Source of the DNA: JBCCFX01 sp039029515
GTDB lineage: Bacteria > Planctomycetota > Phycisphaerae > Phycisphaerales > SM1A02
DNA length: 14,472 nucleotides
Assembly: GCA_039029515.1 (NCBI GenBank)
Contig: JBCCFX010000092.1
Location: 1-14,472 of the forward strand
Direction: 5' to 3'
Each line of letters opens with the position of its first letter. Positions within the stretch are counted from its first letter, which is position 1. The notes beneath the pieces are model-generated. The model made no database searches. It worked only from the letters and a program-made list of their open reading frames with translations, and was not told the DNA's origin. Positions 1 through 6,439 of the stretch are shown here, in pieces. The translations under genes and the position numbers were made by a program.

Positions 1-124
1 CTGTGATTTTTGCCAGACGGCGAGCTTGATTGACGACCGCTTTAACATGCTCCCAGCGGTAGATAAAAGCGGGTTTTTTCTTACCGGTTTTAGACTTCGC
101 CTCTTTTACGGCCGCCTTCTTCAT
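1..124 (-). CDS. Partial hypothetical protein, Lys/Ala-rich N-terminus (runs off left edge)
   Basis: An open frame starts with ATG at 124 and reads leftward off the window, giving 41 codons. The protein begins MKKAAVKEAKSKTGKKK and continues with an amphipathic-looking stretch, FIYRWEHVKAVVNQARRLAK. The basic lead followed by a plausible helix looks like real protein rather than a shadow frame, and nothing better is open here on the other strand. The frame stays open upstream through the 7-bp repeat but offers no ATG, GTG or TTG before a stop near 281-283, so ATG 124 is the best start. No clear Shine-Dalgarno precedes it. A 33-codon Lys/Gln-rich open frame (222 to 121) ends in a TGA that overlaps this ATG as ATGA, which would permit translational coupling. 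I do not recognise the family; a small nucleic-acid-binding protein is possible but not shown. Confidence 0.5.
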   Translation of the reverse strand, partial: MKKAAVKEAKSKTGKKKPAFIYRWEHVKAVVNQARRLAKIT

Positions 125-166
125 TTCATATCGGCACGCATCACGCCAATTTTTCTTTTTGTTTGC

Positions 167-208
167 TTTTGGCTTTTGGCTTTTAGCTTTTGGCTTTTGG
201 CTTTTGGC
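167..208. repeat. Tandem 7-bp repeat (TTTTGGC)x6
   Basis: Six head-to-tail copies of TTTTGGC fill 167-208; the third copy (181-187) is TTTTAGC and the others are exact. The tract is AT-rich against a GC-rich background. Because the unit is 7 bp, gain or loss of a copy shifts reading frame. The repeat lies 43 bp upstream of the ATG at 124 on the minus strand and inside a short open frame that overlaps that ATG. It is either a neutral microsatellite or a slippage-prone control site for the left-edge gene. Confidence 0.9.
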
Positions 209-273
209 AAGATCGTAGCCATGTAGGGCGACTGCTTGCAGCCGCGACGATCGGTGTTGGCGTCCTTGAAGAT

Positions 274-295
274 GCCGGGTTCAGCAGAACCCGGC
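274..295. repeat. REP-like perfect hairpin (9-bp stem, 4-nt loop)
   Basis: GCCGGGTTC (274-282) and GAACCCGGC (287-295) are perfect inverted arms around an AGCA loop. It lies 35 bp past the stop of the minus-strand methyltransferase gene. There is no T-run on either side, so it is not a classic rho-independent terminator, although it could still protect or end that transcript. Its form (a CCGGGTT arm flanked by CTACGA) resembles dispersed REP-type palindromes known from many bacterial genomes; that resemblance is from memory. Confidence 0.6.
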
Positions 296-329
296 CTACG
301 AAGAACGGAAAACGACCAACGTCAGACGG

Positions 330-1085
330 TCATCGTTCCGCGATGTGTATCCGCGTGACGTACTGGAATGTGACGAGGTCATCATCATCGGCGTAGTCGG
401 CGTGAAGCTTGCCCAACGCGCGCTCCAGCGCATCCCAGCGCGGCCCTTCCTTCGGCACGTATGACGCCGATCGCGCGCGTTCGAGCAATCCATCGATGGT
501 CAACCGTTGGGCGTTGGGAACCGTTATTGCGTCAATTCGCTGCAGCGGCGCGACGATCTCCGGCTGGCGCGCGATTCTTCGGTGCGGAAGATCATCGATC
601 TCCCCCGCGTCCATGACGAGCCTGATGTACGTACCGGCGACCGGCGAATCATCATCGTGATCATTCCACATCAACACCATGCGACCCTCCGGCGCCAGGA
701 TGCGTGCAAACTCAGCGCACGCCAGTGTGGGTTCGAACCAGTGATATGCCTGCGCACAGAGAATGAGATTGGTGCCGTGATCATCGAGCCCCGTGCGCTC
801 CGCGGTACCGCGCAGTGGCGTGACGTTCGGATGCGCGGGGATGGCGGTGCGCATCGCATCATTGGGTTCGACAGCGACGACGTTGACGCCGCGATCGGCG
901 AGGAGCAGCGCTGAGATGCCAGTGCCGGCCCCGATGTCGGCAGCGCGAATCGAAGCAGGATCACCAAGACCGTCCAGGATCGCGTCAATAGCTGCAGGTG
1001 GATACGAAGGCCGGGCCGCGACATATGCCGCGACCCGGTCGGAGAATCGTGTGAGGTTGTCGGTCGTGTTCGGTTCACCGCTCAT
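330..1085 (-). CDS. Class I SAM-dependent methyltransferase (Methyltransf_11-like)
   Basis: This is a cytoplasmic methyltransferase of unknown substrate, 251 residues, a full-length size for the family. The N-terminal YVAARPSYP segment (21-29) is typical of the small methyltransferases annotated simply as SAM-dependent. Motif I, ADIGAGTGIS (49-58), forms the SAM-binding loop, and VVAVEPND (69-76) supplies the acidic residue that binds the SAM ribose. AQAYHWF (111-117) is the motif IV/active-site region, followed by a FARILAPEGR segment as in Methyltransf_11. There is no signal peptide. The ATG at 1085 lies 30 bp after the stop of the upstream DUF1194 gene on the same strand, with no terminator visible between, so the two may share a transcript. 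No strong Shine-Dalgarno is seen. The fold assignment is firm; the substrate is unknown. Confidence 0.9.
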   Translation of the reverse strand: MSGEPNTTDNLTRFSDRVAAYVAARPSYPPAAIDAILDGLGDPASIRAADIGAGTGISALLLADRGVNVVAVEPNDAMRTAIPAHPNVTPLRGTAERTGLDDHGTNLILCAQAYHWFEPTLACAEFARILAPEGRMVLMWNDHDDDSPVAGTYIRLVMDAGEIDDLPHRRIARQPEIVAPLQRIDAITVPNAQRLTIDGLLERARSASYVPKEGPRWDALERALGKLHADYADDDDLVTFQYVTRIHIAER

Positions 1086-1115
1086 GTGAGCAGTGTACCG
1101 AGCGTCGATGGATGC

Positions 1116-1901
1116 TTAGTCGTAGACGGAGGGCATCGCGGTGATTTCGCGAAGCAGTTTCTCGCGGATCGCGGCCCCGAACTCATCGAAGTCATCCACC
1201 TGCATCATGAAAGCGCCGTCGCCTTGCGGGAGGACATCGGTGTAGAAATCGATGACTTCCTGATCGGTGGTGATGCAGATGCCGTTGATCTGGGAGTCAC
1301 CAGCCGGCATCGCGGCGAGGACACTGTTCCACGGTGTGCCGTAGAAGTCCGCATCGTCGCTGTCGTTCTTCTTGTTCCCGTTGACGTGGAAGTCCCAGTT
1401 CTGACCGACGCCATCGCCGGACACATCGATGACCCACTTCAGGGAGTCATAGTTGTTGTTTGCGATCTCCATGGCGGCGTATTGCAGTGCGGGCGCGACC
1501 ATGGTGTAGCCTTGCGTGGTTCGTCCGATGAGCGAGATGTCGTTGGAGAACTCATCGCAGTCTTCGGCGGTCACGAGCTTCGTCCAGTCGACGCGCGTAT
1601 TCTGGTGGTCGGCGTTTGACCATTCGATGTAGGTCACGGCAATACCACCGACATCAACGATGCGCTGCTGCACAACCGGATCTCGGAAGGCGTCCACATA
1701 ACCCTGCTTCTGCAGGTTGTATTCGTTGGCATCGACACTGCCCGAGGTATCAACGAGCAGCACAAGTTCGAGCGGAACACGGTCGGCATTGAGTGCGGTT
1801 GCTTCCTGCACCGTGGATGTACTGGGCAGCAGGAATACGGCACCGACGGCACATAAGAGGCCGGCGACAGCGAGGGAACCAAGTCGTACGTTCGTGTTCA
1901 C
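1116..1901 (-). CDS. Exported DUF1194 / VWA-like protein, copy A
   Basis: A 261-residue protein with an N-terminal hydrophobic segment (about residues 8-26) that should act as signal peptide or membrane anchor, followed by a VWA-type domain. The MIDAS metal site begins DTSGSVD (51-57) after the buried strand LELVLLV, and later elements IAVTYIEWS and WVIDVSGDG fit the DUF1194 pattern. DUF1194 proteins are VWA-like, and function is not established for most. I chose GTG 1901 over an upstream ATG (2024) because AGGAG lies 7 nt before the GTG, the hydrophobic signal follows at once, and the paralogue upstream has exactly the same arrangement. The frame before the GTG resembles the paralogue only where the Shine-Dalgarno would be read as RRR-A. 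By my count 105 of its first 164 residues are identical to copy B. It lacks copy B's poly-Asp insert. It has its own upstream region after a terminator and may be co-transcribed with the methyltransferase. Confidence 0.88.
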   Translation of the reverse strand: MNTNVRLGSLAVAGLLCAVGAVFLLPSTSTVQEATALNADRVPLELVLLVDTSGSVDANEYNLQKQGYVDAFRDPVVQQRIVDVGGIAVTYIEWSNADHQNTRVDWTKLVTAEDCDEFSNDISLIGRTTQGYTMVAPALQYAAMEIANNNYDSLKWVIDVSGDGVGQNWDFHVNGNKKNDSDDADFYGTPWNSVLAAMPAGDSQINGICITTDQEVIDFYTDVLPQGDGAFMMQVDDFDEFGAAIREKLLREITAMPSVYD

Positions 1902-2043
1902 AGCTCTTCTCCTGATCGTAGTGTGGTCAACGCGTCGAGACGCATCACTGACTCCCTTCACAGTGCGCCACGGTTCGTTCAGGTGCGAATCCATATGACG
2001 TGATGCGTTGATCGCGGGTGGCATCGCGCACGTTGTTCATGTT

Positions 2044-2063
2044 GTGCGGGTCCGGATAACAAC
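2044..2063 (-). promoter_or_regulatory. Candidate shared upstream element (GTCCGGATAA) of DUF1194 copy A
   Basis: GTCCGGATAA (2050-2059) lies about 150 bp upstream of copy A's GTG. The same ten bases occur at 3078-3087, about 155 bp upstream of copy B's GTG. CGGTTCGT is also present in both upstream regions (1971-1978 and 3010-3017). Either these are remnants of the gene duplication or a retained regulatory site. I cannot place -10 and -35 boxes with confidence. Confidence 0.3.
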
Positions 2064-2078
2064 CACGATGGGCGCACG

Positions 2079-2107
2079 AAAAAGGCGATGCATGCAGCAT
2101 CGCCTTT
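2079..2107 (-). terminator. Rho-independent terminator after DUF1194 copy B
   Basis: An 11-bp perfect stem, AAAGGCGATGC paired with GCATCGCCTTT, with a 5-nt loop, spans 2081-2107. On the minus strand the 3' arm ends in a run of five T (2083-2079). It sits 26 bp beyond the stop of copy B and separates it from copy A on the same strand. The AAA at the opposite foot is shorter, so termination of minus-strand transcription is favoured. Confidence 0.85.
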
Positions 2108-2132
2108 GTGAGGTCAGATTGGAGACCAGCGA

Positions 2133-2924
2133 TCAGTCGAAGATCGACGGCATGTGATCGATCTCGGCGATTAGCTTGGCCTTTATTGCGGTGCCAAACT
2201 CGGTGAAGGAATCGACCTGCATCGCGAATGCGCCCTCACCCTGCGGGAGGACGTTGTTGTAGAAGTCGATGACATCGCTCTTCGTCGTGATGCAGATGCC
2301 GTTGATCTGGAAGTCGCCGGCCGGCAGTGATGACATGACGCTTGACCACGGTGTGCCCGTGCTGCCACCACCGTCATCGTCGTCATCATCATCTCCGCCG
2401 CCATGCTCAGTGTCGTACCAGTTCTCGCACTTTCCATCGCCAGAGACATCGATAACCCACTTGAGCGAGTCGTAGCTATTGGTGGTGAGTTGCTGGGCGG
2501 CGAATTCGATCGCCGGCGCCATCATGGTGTCACCAGACTGAATTCTCACGAGGCCGTTGATGTCATCGGCGAAGGCATCGCAATCCTCGGCGGTCATGAG
2601 CTTTGTCCACGGGACGCGAACGGCCTGGAAGCTCGAGTTGCTCCATTCAATGTAGGTGACAGCAATGCCGCCGACATCCGAGATGCGCTCCTGGACATCG
2701 GCATCCCGAAACGCATCGACGTAGCCCTGCTGCTGCAGTGCATACTCGCCGGAATCGACACTGCCGGAGGTATCCACGAGGAGGACAAGCTCGAGCGGGA
2801 CCCGCTCGTTGGTCATCGCTTTGACGCTCTGCACCTGCGAGACATTGGGGATCATGAACACGGCGCCGGCTGCGGCCAGAAGACCAGTGACGGCAATCGT
2901 GCTGACAAGCTTGTTCGAATCCAC
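2133..2924 (-). CDS. Exported DUF1194 / VWA-like protein, copy B, with poly-Asp loop
   Basis: A 263-residue paralogue of the next gene downstream. It has an N-terminal hydrophobic segment (residues 6-26), a MIDAS motif DTSGSVD (51-57), an IAVTYIEWS strand (87-95), the later MIDAS Thr near T133 and WVIDVSGDG (156-164). The C-terminal part, including INGICITT, is also close to copy A. GTG 2924 is chosen as start: AGGAG lies 7 nt upstream, as in copy A. An ATG at 2975 would add 17 unconvincing residues. The odd feature is the loop after the VWA core, residues 175-187, which reads GGG, seven Asp, GGG, where copy A has an unremarkable loop (NGNKKNDSDDAD). Seven GAT/GAC codons (about 2377-2397) suggest triplet expansion. 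An acidic loop on an exported protein could bind calcium or other cations, but that is a guess. A terminator follows 26 bp after the stop. Confidence 0.88.
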   Translation of the reverse strand: MDSNKLVSTIAVTGLLAAAGAVFMIPNVSQVQSVKAMTNERVPLELVLLVDTSGSVDSGEYALQQQGYVDAFRDADVQERISDVGGIAVTYIEWSNSSFQAVRVPWTKLMTAEDCDAFADDINGLVRIQSGDTMMAPAIEFAAQQLTTNSYDSLKWVIDVSGDGKCENWYDTEHGGGDDDDDDDGGGSTGTPWSSVMSSLPAGDFQINGICITTKSDVIDFYNNVLPQGEGAFAMQVDSFTEFGTAIKAKLIAEIDHMPSIFD

Positions 2925-3129
2925 GGCTCTTCTCCTCGATGCAGATGTGGTGTGATGGCTCAATGTCAGGCCCATTCACCCTTGAATACGTCGGCGGAGA
3001 ATCGATCGCGGTTCGTCCGGAATGTATGTCGATCGTGCCGTTCATCATCGACCCTACGGATCATGCACTCTGGGAACGTCCGGATAAACGACAGGCCGAG
3101 CAGCCAGTCTCGTGGTAGGCTTCGCCACC

Positions 3130-3870
3130 ATGACCCGAATCATCATCGTGCTCAGCGTCCTCCTCCTCAGCGCCTGTCACGCTCCTCCGAGGGAAGGTGC
3201 CGACACGGCGTCGGCAACCGCAACTGAGGTCTTTCCCGGCGTCACGCTCAACGCTGCGACGCGCACCGTGACGTTTGATGCCGTGGTGCCAAACGAAGCG
3301 CACGACGCGCCGGCGTGGGTGTTGCTGGAGAGCGTGGTCTGCACGCCGAACACACGCGAACACGAGACGTTGCTCGTCGCTGACGTCCGACCGTCACACG
3401 TGCATGCCGCCCTGCTTGCGATCGGACTTGAGCCGGGTGAGCCGGGCGGATTTGCGTGGACTGGATCTGCGTTGGAGCCGCGTCGTGCGCGTGGTCCTCG
3501 CCTGATCATTGCATTTGAATACGCGTCGCCGGATGGTGCAGTGCAGTTCGTCGAACCGCAGGCGTGGATCGTTCGCGCGGGCGATGGCGCGCCATTTCCG
3601 GATCGATTGTCGTCGGTCCCGCAGACCGGCTGGCTATTCGCGGGATCGGAGATCATCGACGGTGCCGCACAACGTGACGTTCCGTACGCGGCGGATCGTG
3701 AAGGCACGCTGATCGGGCTTTCCACGTTTGGTTCCGAGACGATCACCTGGGCGGAAACGTGGACACCGGAATCCGCGTATGCGGTCGTCGAATGGGTGGC
3801 GAATCCGGACACAATTCCGCCGGCGGGTACACTCGTGACAGTTCATATCCGTCCCGAAGCGCAGGAGTAG
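3130..3870 (+). CDS. YdjY-domain lipoprotein
   Basis: A 246-residue lipoprotein. MTRIIIVLSVLLLSAC is a compact signal with lipobox LSAC (13-16), so Cys16 should be lipidated. The mature protein starts with a Ser/Thr/Ala-rich stretch and then LNAATRTVTFDAVV, ending in a segment with LLESVVCTP, REHETLLVADVRPSHVHAAL and LLAIGLEPG. That run matches the YdjY domain as I know it from planctomycetal proteins; its biochemical role is not established. A GTG at 3112 would add six residues ahead of the signal, and ATG 3130 gives a standard lipoprotein signal. Only 7 bp separate the stop from the next gene, whose GGAG ribosome site lies inside this gene's last codons, so the two are almost certainly translated from one mRNA. 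The residue after the lipid Cys is His, which gives no retention signal under the E. coli Lol rule. Confidence 0.85.
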   Translation: MTRIIIVLSVLLLSACHAPPREGADTASATATEVFPGVTLNAATRTVTFDAVVPNEAHDAPAWVLLESVVCTPNTREHETLLVADVRPSHVHAALLAIGLEPGEPGGFAWTGSALEPRRARGPRLIIAFEYASPDGAVQFVEPQAWIVRAGDGAPFPDRLSSVPQTGWLFAGSEIIDGAAQRDVPYAADREGTLIGLSTFGSETITWAETWTPESAYAVVEWVANPDTIPPAGTLVTVHIRPEAQE

Positions 3871-3877
3871 TGTTCTC

Positions 3878-5062
3878 ATGATGATTCGACGATGCCTCGC
3901 GATCGTACTTGGTGTCACGCTGTCGACGATGTCGTCCGCCGCAGATATGACGGCGGAAGAAGTCGCGAGCGCTGTGCAGACCGGCATCGATGCCATCATG
4001 AATATGGAAGAAGGCGCCGACGCGGGCGAATGGCCGTACGAAGGTGTATACCGCGTGCGCGGCAACATTCCGTTGGGGTATCGCGTTGGCGGGACCGGTA
4101 TCTGCTGCCTGGCAATCGCGATGGCGCCGGGATTTGACGACGATGCGGACCGGCAGGCGGCCGTCACACGCGGGGTGCGGTTCATTCTCGATGCGCGCAA
4201 AGATTCACGCATGACCGCAGATGACTATCAGGGCGGTTACGACGTGCGAGGCTGGGGTTTTACCTATGGCGCATTGTTGATGCTGCGACTTCAGCAGATG
4301 GACCGCTTGCCGGACGGCATGGAAGAGGATGTCAAGACTGGCATCGCGTTCTACGTGGACGCGATCCAGCGAACCGCGATCCCGCAGGTAGGTGGCTGGA
4401 ATTACGCGCGTCGGCGTGGCAAGGATACCGTCGCCGCACCGTCGAGTTTCATGACCTGTTCGACGCTGCAGACATTGTTCCTCGCAGCTGACCTTGGCTA
4501 CGACGTCGATGATGACGTGATTCGCAAGGCGATCGCATTCGTGAAGACGGCGAAAGCGCCATCTGGCGAATTCGTGTACTCGGGTCGTGGTTCGCAGCGA
4601 ACCGGCGGCGTGCCCGGTGCGATCGGGCGTATGACGATGGCCGAGAGCACGTTGTTTCTCGCGGGCGAAGCGACAGCCGCAGACGTGCGAGGTTCCATCG
4701 ATGCGTTCATTGTGCACTGGGAGTGGCTCGAGAAACGTCGAGCACAAACCGGCACGCATGTCGCACCGTACGGCGTCGCGCCGTACTACTTCTACTATGC
4801 GCACCTTGCCGCAGCGCAGGCCATCGAGTGCCTGCCTGAAGACGAGCGTCCGGAGTATCGTCGGCGCATGCAGGAAGCGCTGTTTCGAACGCGTGATGAT
4901 CTGGGCACGTGGAACGATCGAGTTTTCGAGCGATCTGCCAACTACGGCACGGCGATGTCGATTCTGGCGCTGCTGACGCCAGACGTCGGTCTGGTGCCAG
5001 CATGGTCTGCGGATGCGGAGAATGTCGAAGACGCCACGACGCCGAGCGAACAGGATTCGTGA
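3878..5062 (+). CDS. Secreted prenyltransferase/squalene-oxidase-repeat (alpha/alpha toroid) protein
   Basis: A 394-residue protein with a cleavable signal (MMIRRCLAIVLGVTLSTMSSAA, likely cut near residues 21-22). Repeated helical units each carry a Gly/aromatic turn: GTGICCLAIAM, GGYDVRGWGFTYGALLML, GGWNYARRRG followed by SSFMTCSTLQTLFLAA, and a late unit with ANYGTAMSILALL. This is the alpha/alpha toroid of terpenoid cyclases and protein prenyltransferases. I see no DxDD cyclase motif or obvious prenyltransferase zinc ligands, so an enzymatic role is doubtful. Exported proteins of this kind are common in planctomycetes and mostly uncharacterised. Start is ATG 3878 (a second ATG follows at 3881), with GGAG 11 nt upstream inside the preceding gene. 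It forms an operon with the YdjY-type lipoprotein; the tail is Asp/Glu/Thr-rich and disordered-looking. It converges with the next gene across 26 bp. Confidence 0.85.
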   Translation: MMIRRCLAIVLGVTLSTMSSAADMTAEEVASAVQTGIDAIMNMEEGADAGEWPYEGVYRVRGNIPLGYRVGGTGICCLAIAMAPGFDDDADRQAAVTRGVRFILDARKDSRMTADDYQGGYDVRGWGFTYGALLMLRLQQMDRLPDGMEEDVKTGIAFYVDAIQRTAIPQVGGWNYARRRGKDTVAAPSSFMTCSTLQTLFLAADLGYDVDDDVIRKAIAFVKTAKAPSGEFVYSGRGSQRTGGVPGAIGRMTMAESTLFLAGEATAADVRGSIDAFIVHWEWLEKRRAQTGTHVAPYGVAPYYFYYAHLAAAQAIECLPEDERPEYRRRMQEALFRTRDDLGTWNDRVFERSANYGTAMSILALLTPDVGLVPAWSADAENVEDATTPSEQDS

Positions 5063-5088
5063 CCTGTTCGCCCGGCGCGCAGCGGATA

Positions 5089-5376
5089 TCAGGCATCGGA
5101 CGATGCAAATGAGGATTCGCCTGCATCATCATCGAGCGAGGACGTCGATGCGCGCGGCGGCGCATCGCCGTAGTCCATTTCACCCGTGAAGTACAGCGTC
5201 AGAACATCGAGCGCCGCATCGGCGACACGCTGTTCGTTCGGCGAAAGTTGACGACCGCCGGACGTGTGATCATCGCACGACGTCACCCAGCGGCAGTGCG
5301 TGAGATAGCGGAATGCAGCGCGTACGCGCGGCGGCAGCCTACGGTTGTTTCGGTTCGAGTACGACATGGGACTCAT
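5089..5376 (-). CDS. Small conserved-looking hypothetical protein (95 aa)
   Basis: The core (about residues 13-68) has the composition of a folded small helical protein: RLPPRVRAAFRYLTHCRW, then an LSPNEQRVADAALDVLTLYF helix and TGEMDYGD. The C-terminus is acidic and Ser-rich, ending in DDDAGESSFASSDA. It resembles small hypothetical proteins of Phycisphaerae-like genomes from memory, but I know no function or domain name. There is no signal peptide or membrane segment. Starts at 5376 and 5367 (ATG in both cases, MSPM-S) are equally possible, and neither has a strong Shine-Dalgarno. It lies alone on the minus strand, ending 26 bp from the convergent toroid-protein gene. The open frame on the other strand is poor, which supports this one. 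Confidence 0.6.
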   Translation of the reverse strand: MSPMSYSNRNNRRLPPRVRAAFRYLTHCRWVTSCDDHTSGGRQLSPNEQRVADAALDVLTLYFTGEMDYGDAPPRASTSSLDDDAGESSFASSDA

Positions 5377-5503
5377 CTCAGCGAGTCAAGGTGAAGGTCA
5401 TATCAGGGATGATCGGCGCGCATCGCCGGTCTCAGCCGCCGCGGCGGTGTTGATATGATTCGCAGGTTGGCAACATGATGTGGATATGCATGGTGCAGCC
5501 TCG

Positions 5504-5519
5504 GACGGCGATCGCCGTC
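5504..5519. promoter_or_regulatory. 16-bp perfect palindrome in a 236-bp intergenic region
   Basis: GACGGCGATCGCCGTC is fully self-complementary and lies between two minus-strand genes (5089-5376 and 5613-6296), about 130 bp upstream of the start of the former. It could be a dimeric repressor operator or a chance product of GATC-rich sequence. A 12-bp palindrome CCGCCGCGGCGG lies nearby at 5436-5447. I see no gene in the 5377-5612 interval. Confidence 0.35.
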
Positions 5520-5612
5520 GCTCGTTGAGAAGTTCAGGGCGTAAGAATATCGCTGGCTTGCAGCGCGGCAAGACAATTCTGCGTTGATTGTGCGTTTTCT
5601 CTGCGGCGTGAA

Positions 5613-6296
5613 TCAGCGACCGCGCATCCACATGAACGGCTGATGATCTTCCATATCCATCGGCGCTTCAATGAGGCCGATATCACGAACGACATTGGCA
5701 CCGCGGACGTTGTTGTTGTGGAGCGGCAGCATCACGCCGTCGAGTGGCCAGTCGCGTTCGACCCAGGCGAAGAACTCGTCGAGCACATGCCGATCGAGAT
5801 CGCTGACGAGTTCATCTTCGACGACCCAGTACGCGAGCATCGCGGTGCGCGGCGCGTTGGGATCGGCAGGATTGAGATAGATGCAGCCAACACAGCGTGA
5901 TCGATCAGGTGTGAGCACGGTGTAGGCGTAGGCTTCGCGGTTCTCGAATTCGGTGAGATGTCGTTCGAGGTCCTTCGCGTTCTCTTCGACGGTAAAGTCA
6001 GCGCGCGGCCAACTCCCCCATTGCAGCGTGCGCTGCAGGTGCTCGCGACTGCCCATGGCCGCTTCGAAGTCGATATCCGCGTACTTCGGCGCCAGCGGCT
6101 CGAATCGGACGCGATTCGTGGTGTGCGTGGTCGGCGGGTCGAAGTCGGCAGACCACGGATTGCCGGTCATCGGCGCGGTCGGCGCGATGTTCACATCGGC
6201 CATGGCTGGCGACGTTGCGGGTTCGGTCGTCGCATCCGGGGATGCGCATGCGGTCAGGCCGAGAAGTGAGCAAGCGATGAGCGGTGCGTATTTCAT
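5613..6296 (-). CDS. Lipoprotein-anchored GNAT-like N-acetyltransferase domain protein
   Basis: A 227-residue protein. ATG 6296 gives MKYAPLIACSLLGLTACAS, a lipoprotein signal with lipobox LTAC (14-17). An upstream ATG (6326) would add ten residues and bury the signal, so it is not preferred. After a Thr/Pro/Ala-rich linker (about 18-55), the rest resembles a GNAT subfamily usually found in the cytoplasm: FEPLAPKYADIDFEAAMGSRE, WPRADFTVEENAKDLERHL, then AYTVLTPDRSRCVGCIYLNP and AYWVVEDE. The RCVGCIYLNP core and the final LHNNNVRGANVVRDIGL helix look intact. GNAT enzymes use acetyl-CoA, which is cytoplasmic, so an exported version is unexpected. It may have lost catalysis, or the signal call may be wrong. 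Position +2 after the Cys is Ala, which in E. coli would favour the outer membrane. No clear ribosome site precedes the ATG. Confidence 0.78.
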   Translation of the reverse strand: MKYAPLIACSLLGLTACASPDATTEPATSPAMADVNIAPTAPMTGNPWSADFDPPTTHTTNRVRFEPLAPKYADIDFEAAMGSREHLQRTLQWGSWPRADFTVEENAKDLERHLTEFENREAYAYTVLTPDRSRCVGCIYLNPADPNAPRTAMLAYWVVEDELVSDLDRHVLDEFFAWVERDWPLDGVMLPLHNNNVRGANVVRDIGLIEAPMDMEDHQPFMWMRGR

Positions 6297-6386
6297 GTGG
6301 AACAGGATACCGAAAGGCGACCGCACGCGTGTGCGAACGTCGAACCAGCCGTGGACGAGTGTGTGCGGATGTGAACGGGCATCGTG

Positions 6387-6413
6387 ACCGTCGCCGCCAT
6401 ATTGGCCGCGACG
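6387..6413 (-). terminator. Hairpin downstream of the four-helix membrane protein gene
   Basis: CCGTCGC (6387-6393) pairs with GCGACGG (6407-6413). After one C-C mismatch, GCC (6395-6397) pairs with GGC (6403-6405), around an ATATT loop. The structure lies 26 bp past the stop of the minus-strand membrane protein and before the GNAT-like lipoprotein gene. No T-run follows on the minus strand, so intrinsic termination is uncertain. Confidence 0.35.
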
Positions 6414-6439
6414 GCCACGTCCCGAACGGATGATCGCGA

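Noticed and set aside
2403..3227. Plus-strand 274-codon frame opposite DUF1194 copy B
   Set aside because: It is antisense to a VWA-type gene with a motif-level match, and would run across the upstream region and into the YdjY-type lipoprotein gene.
5398..5631. 77-codon minus-strand frame between two minus-strand genes
   Set aside because: It overlaps the GNAT-like gene's end, has shadow-like composition and no ribosome site.
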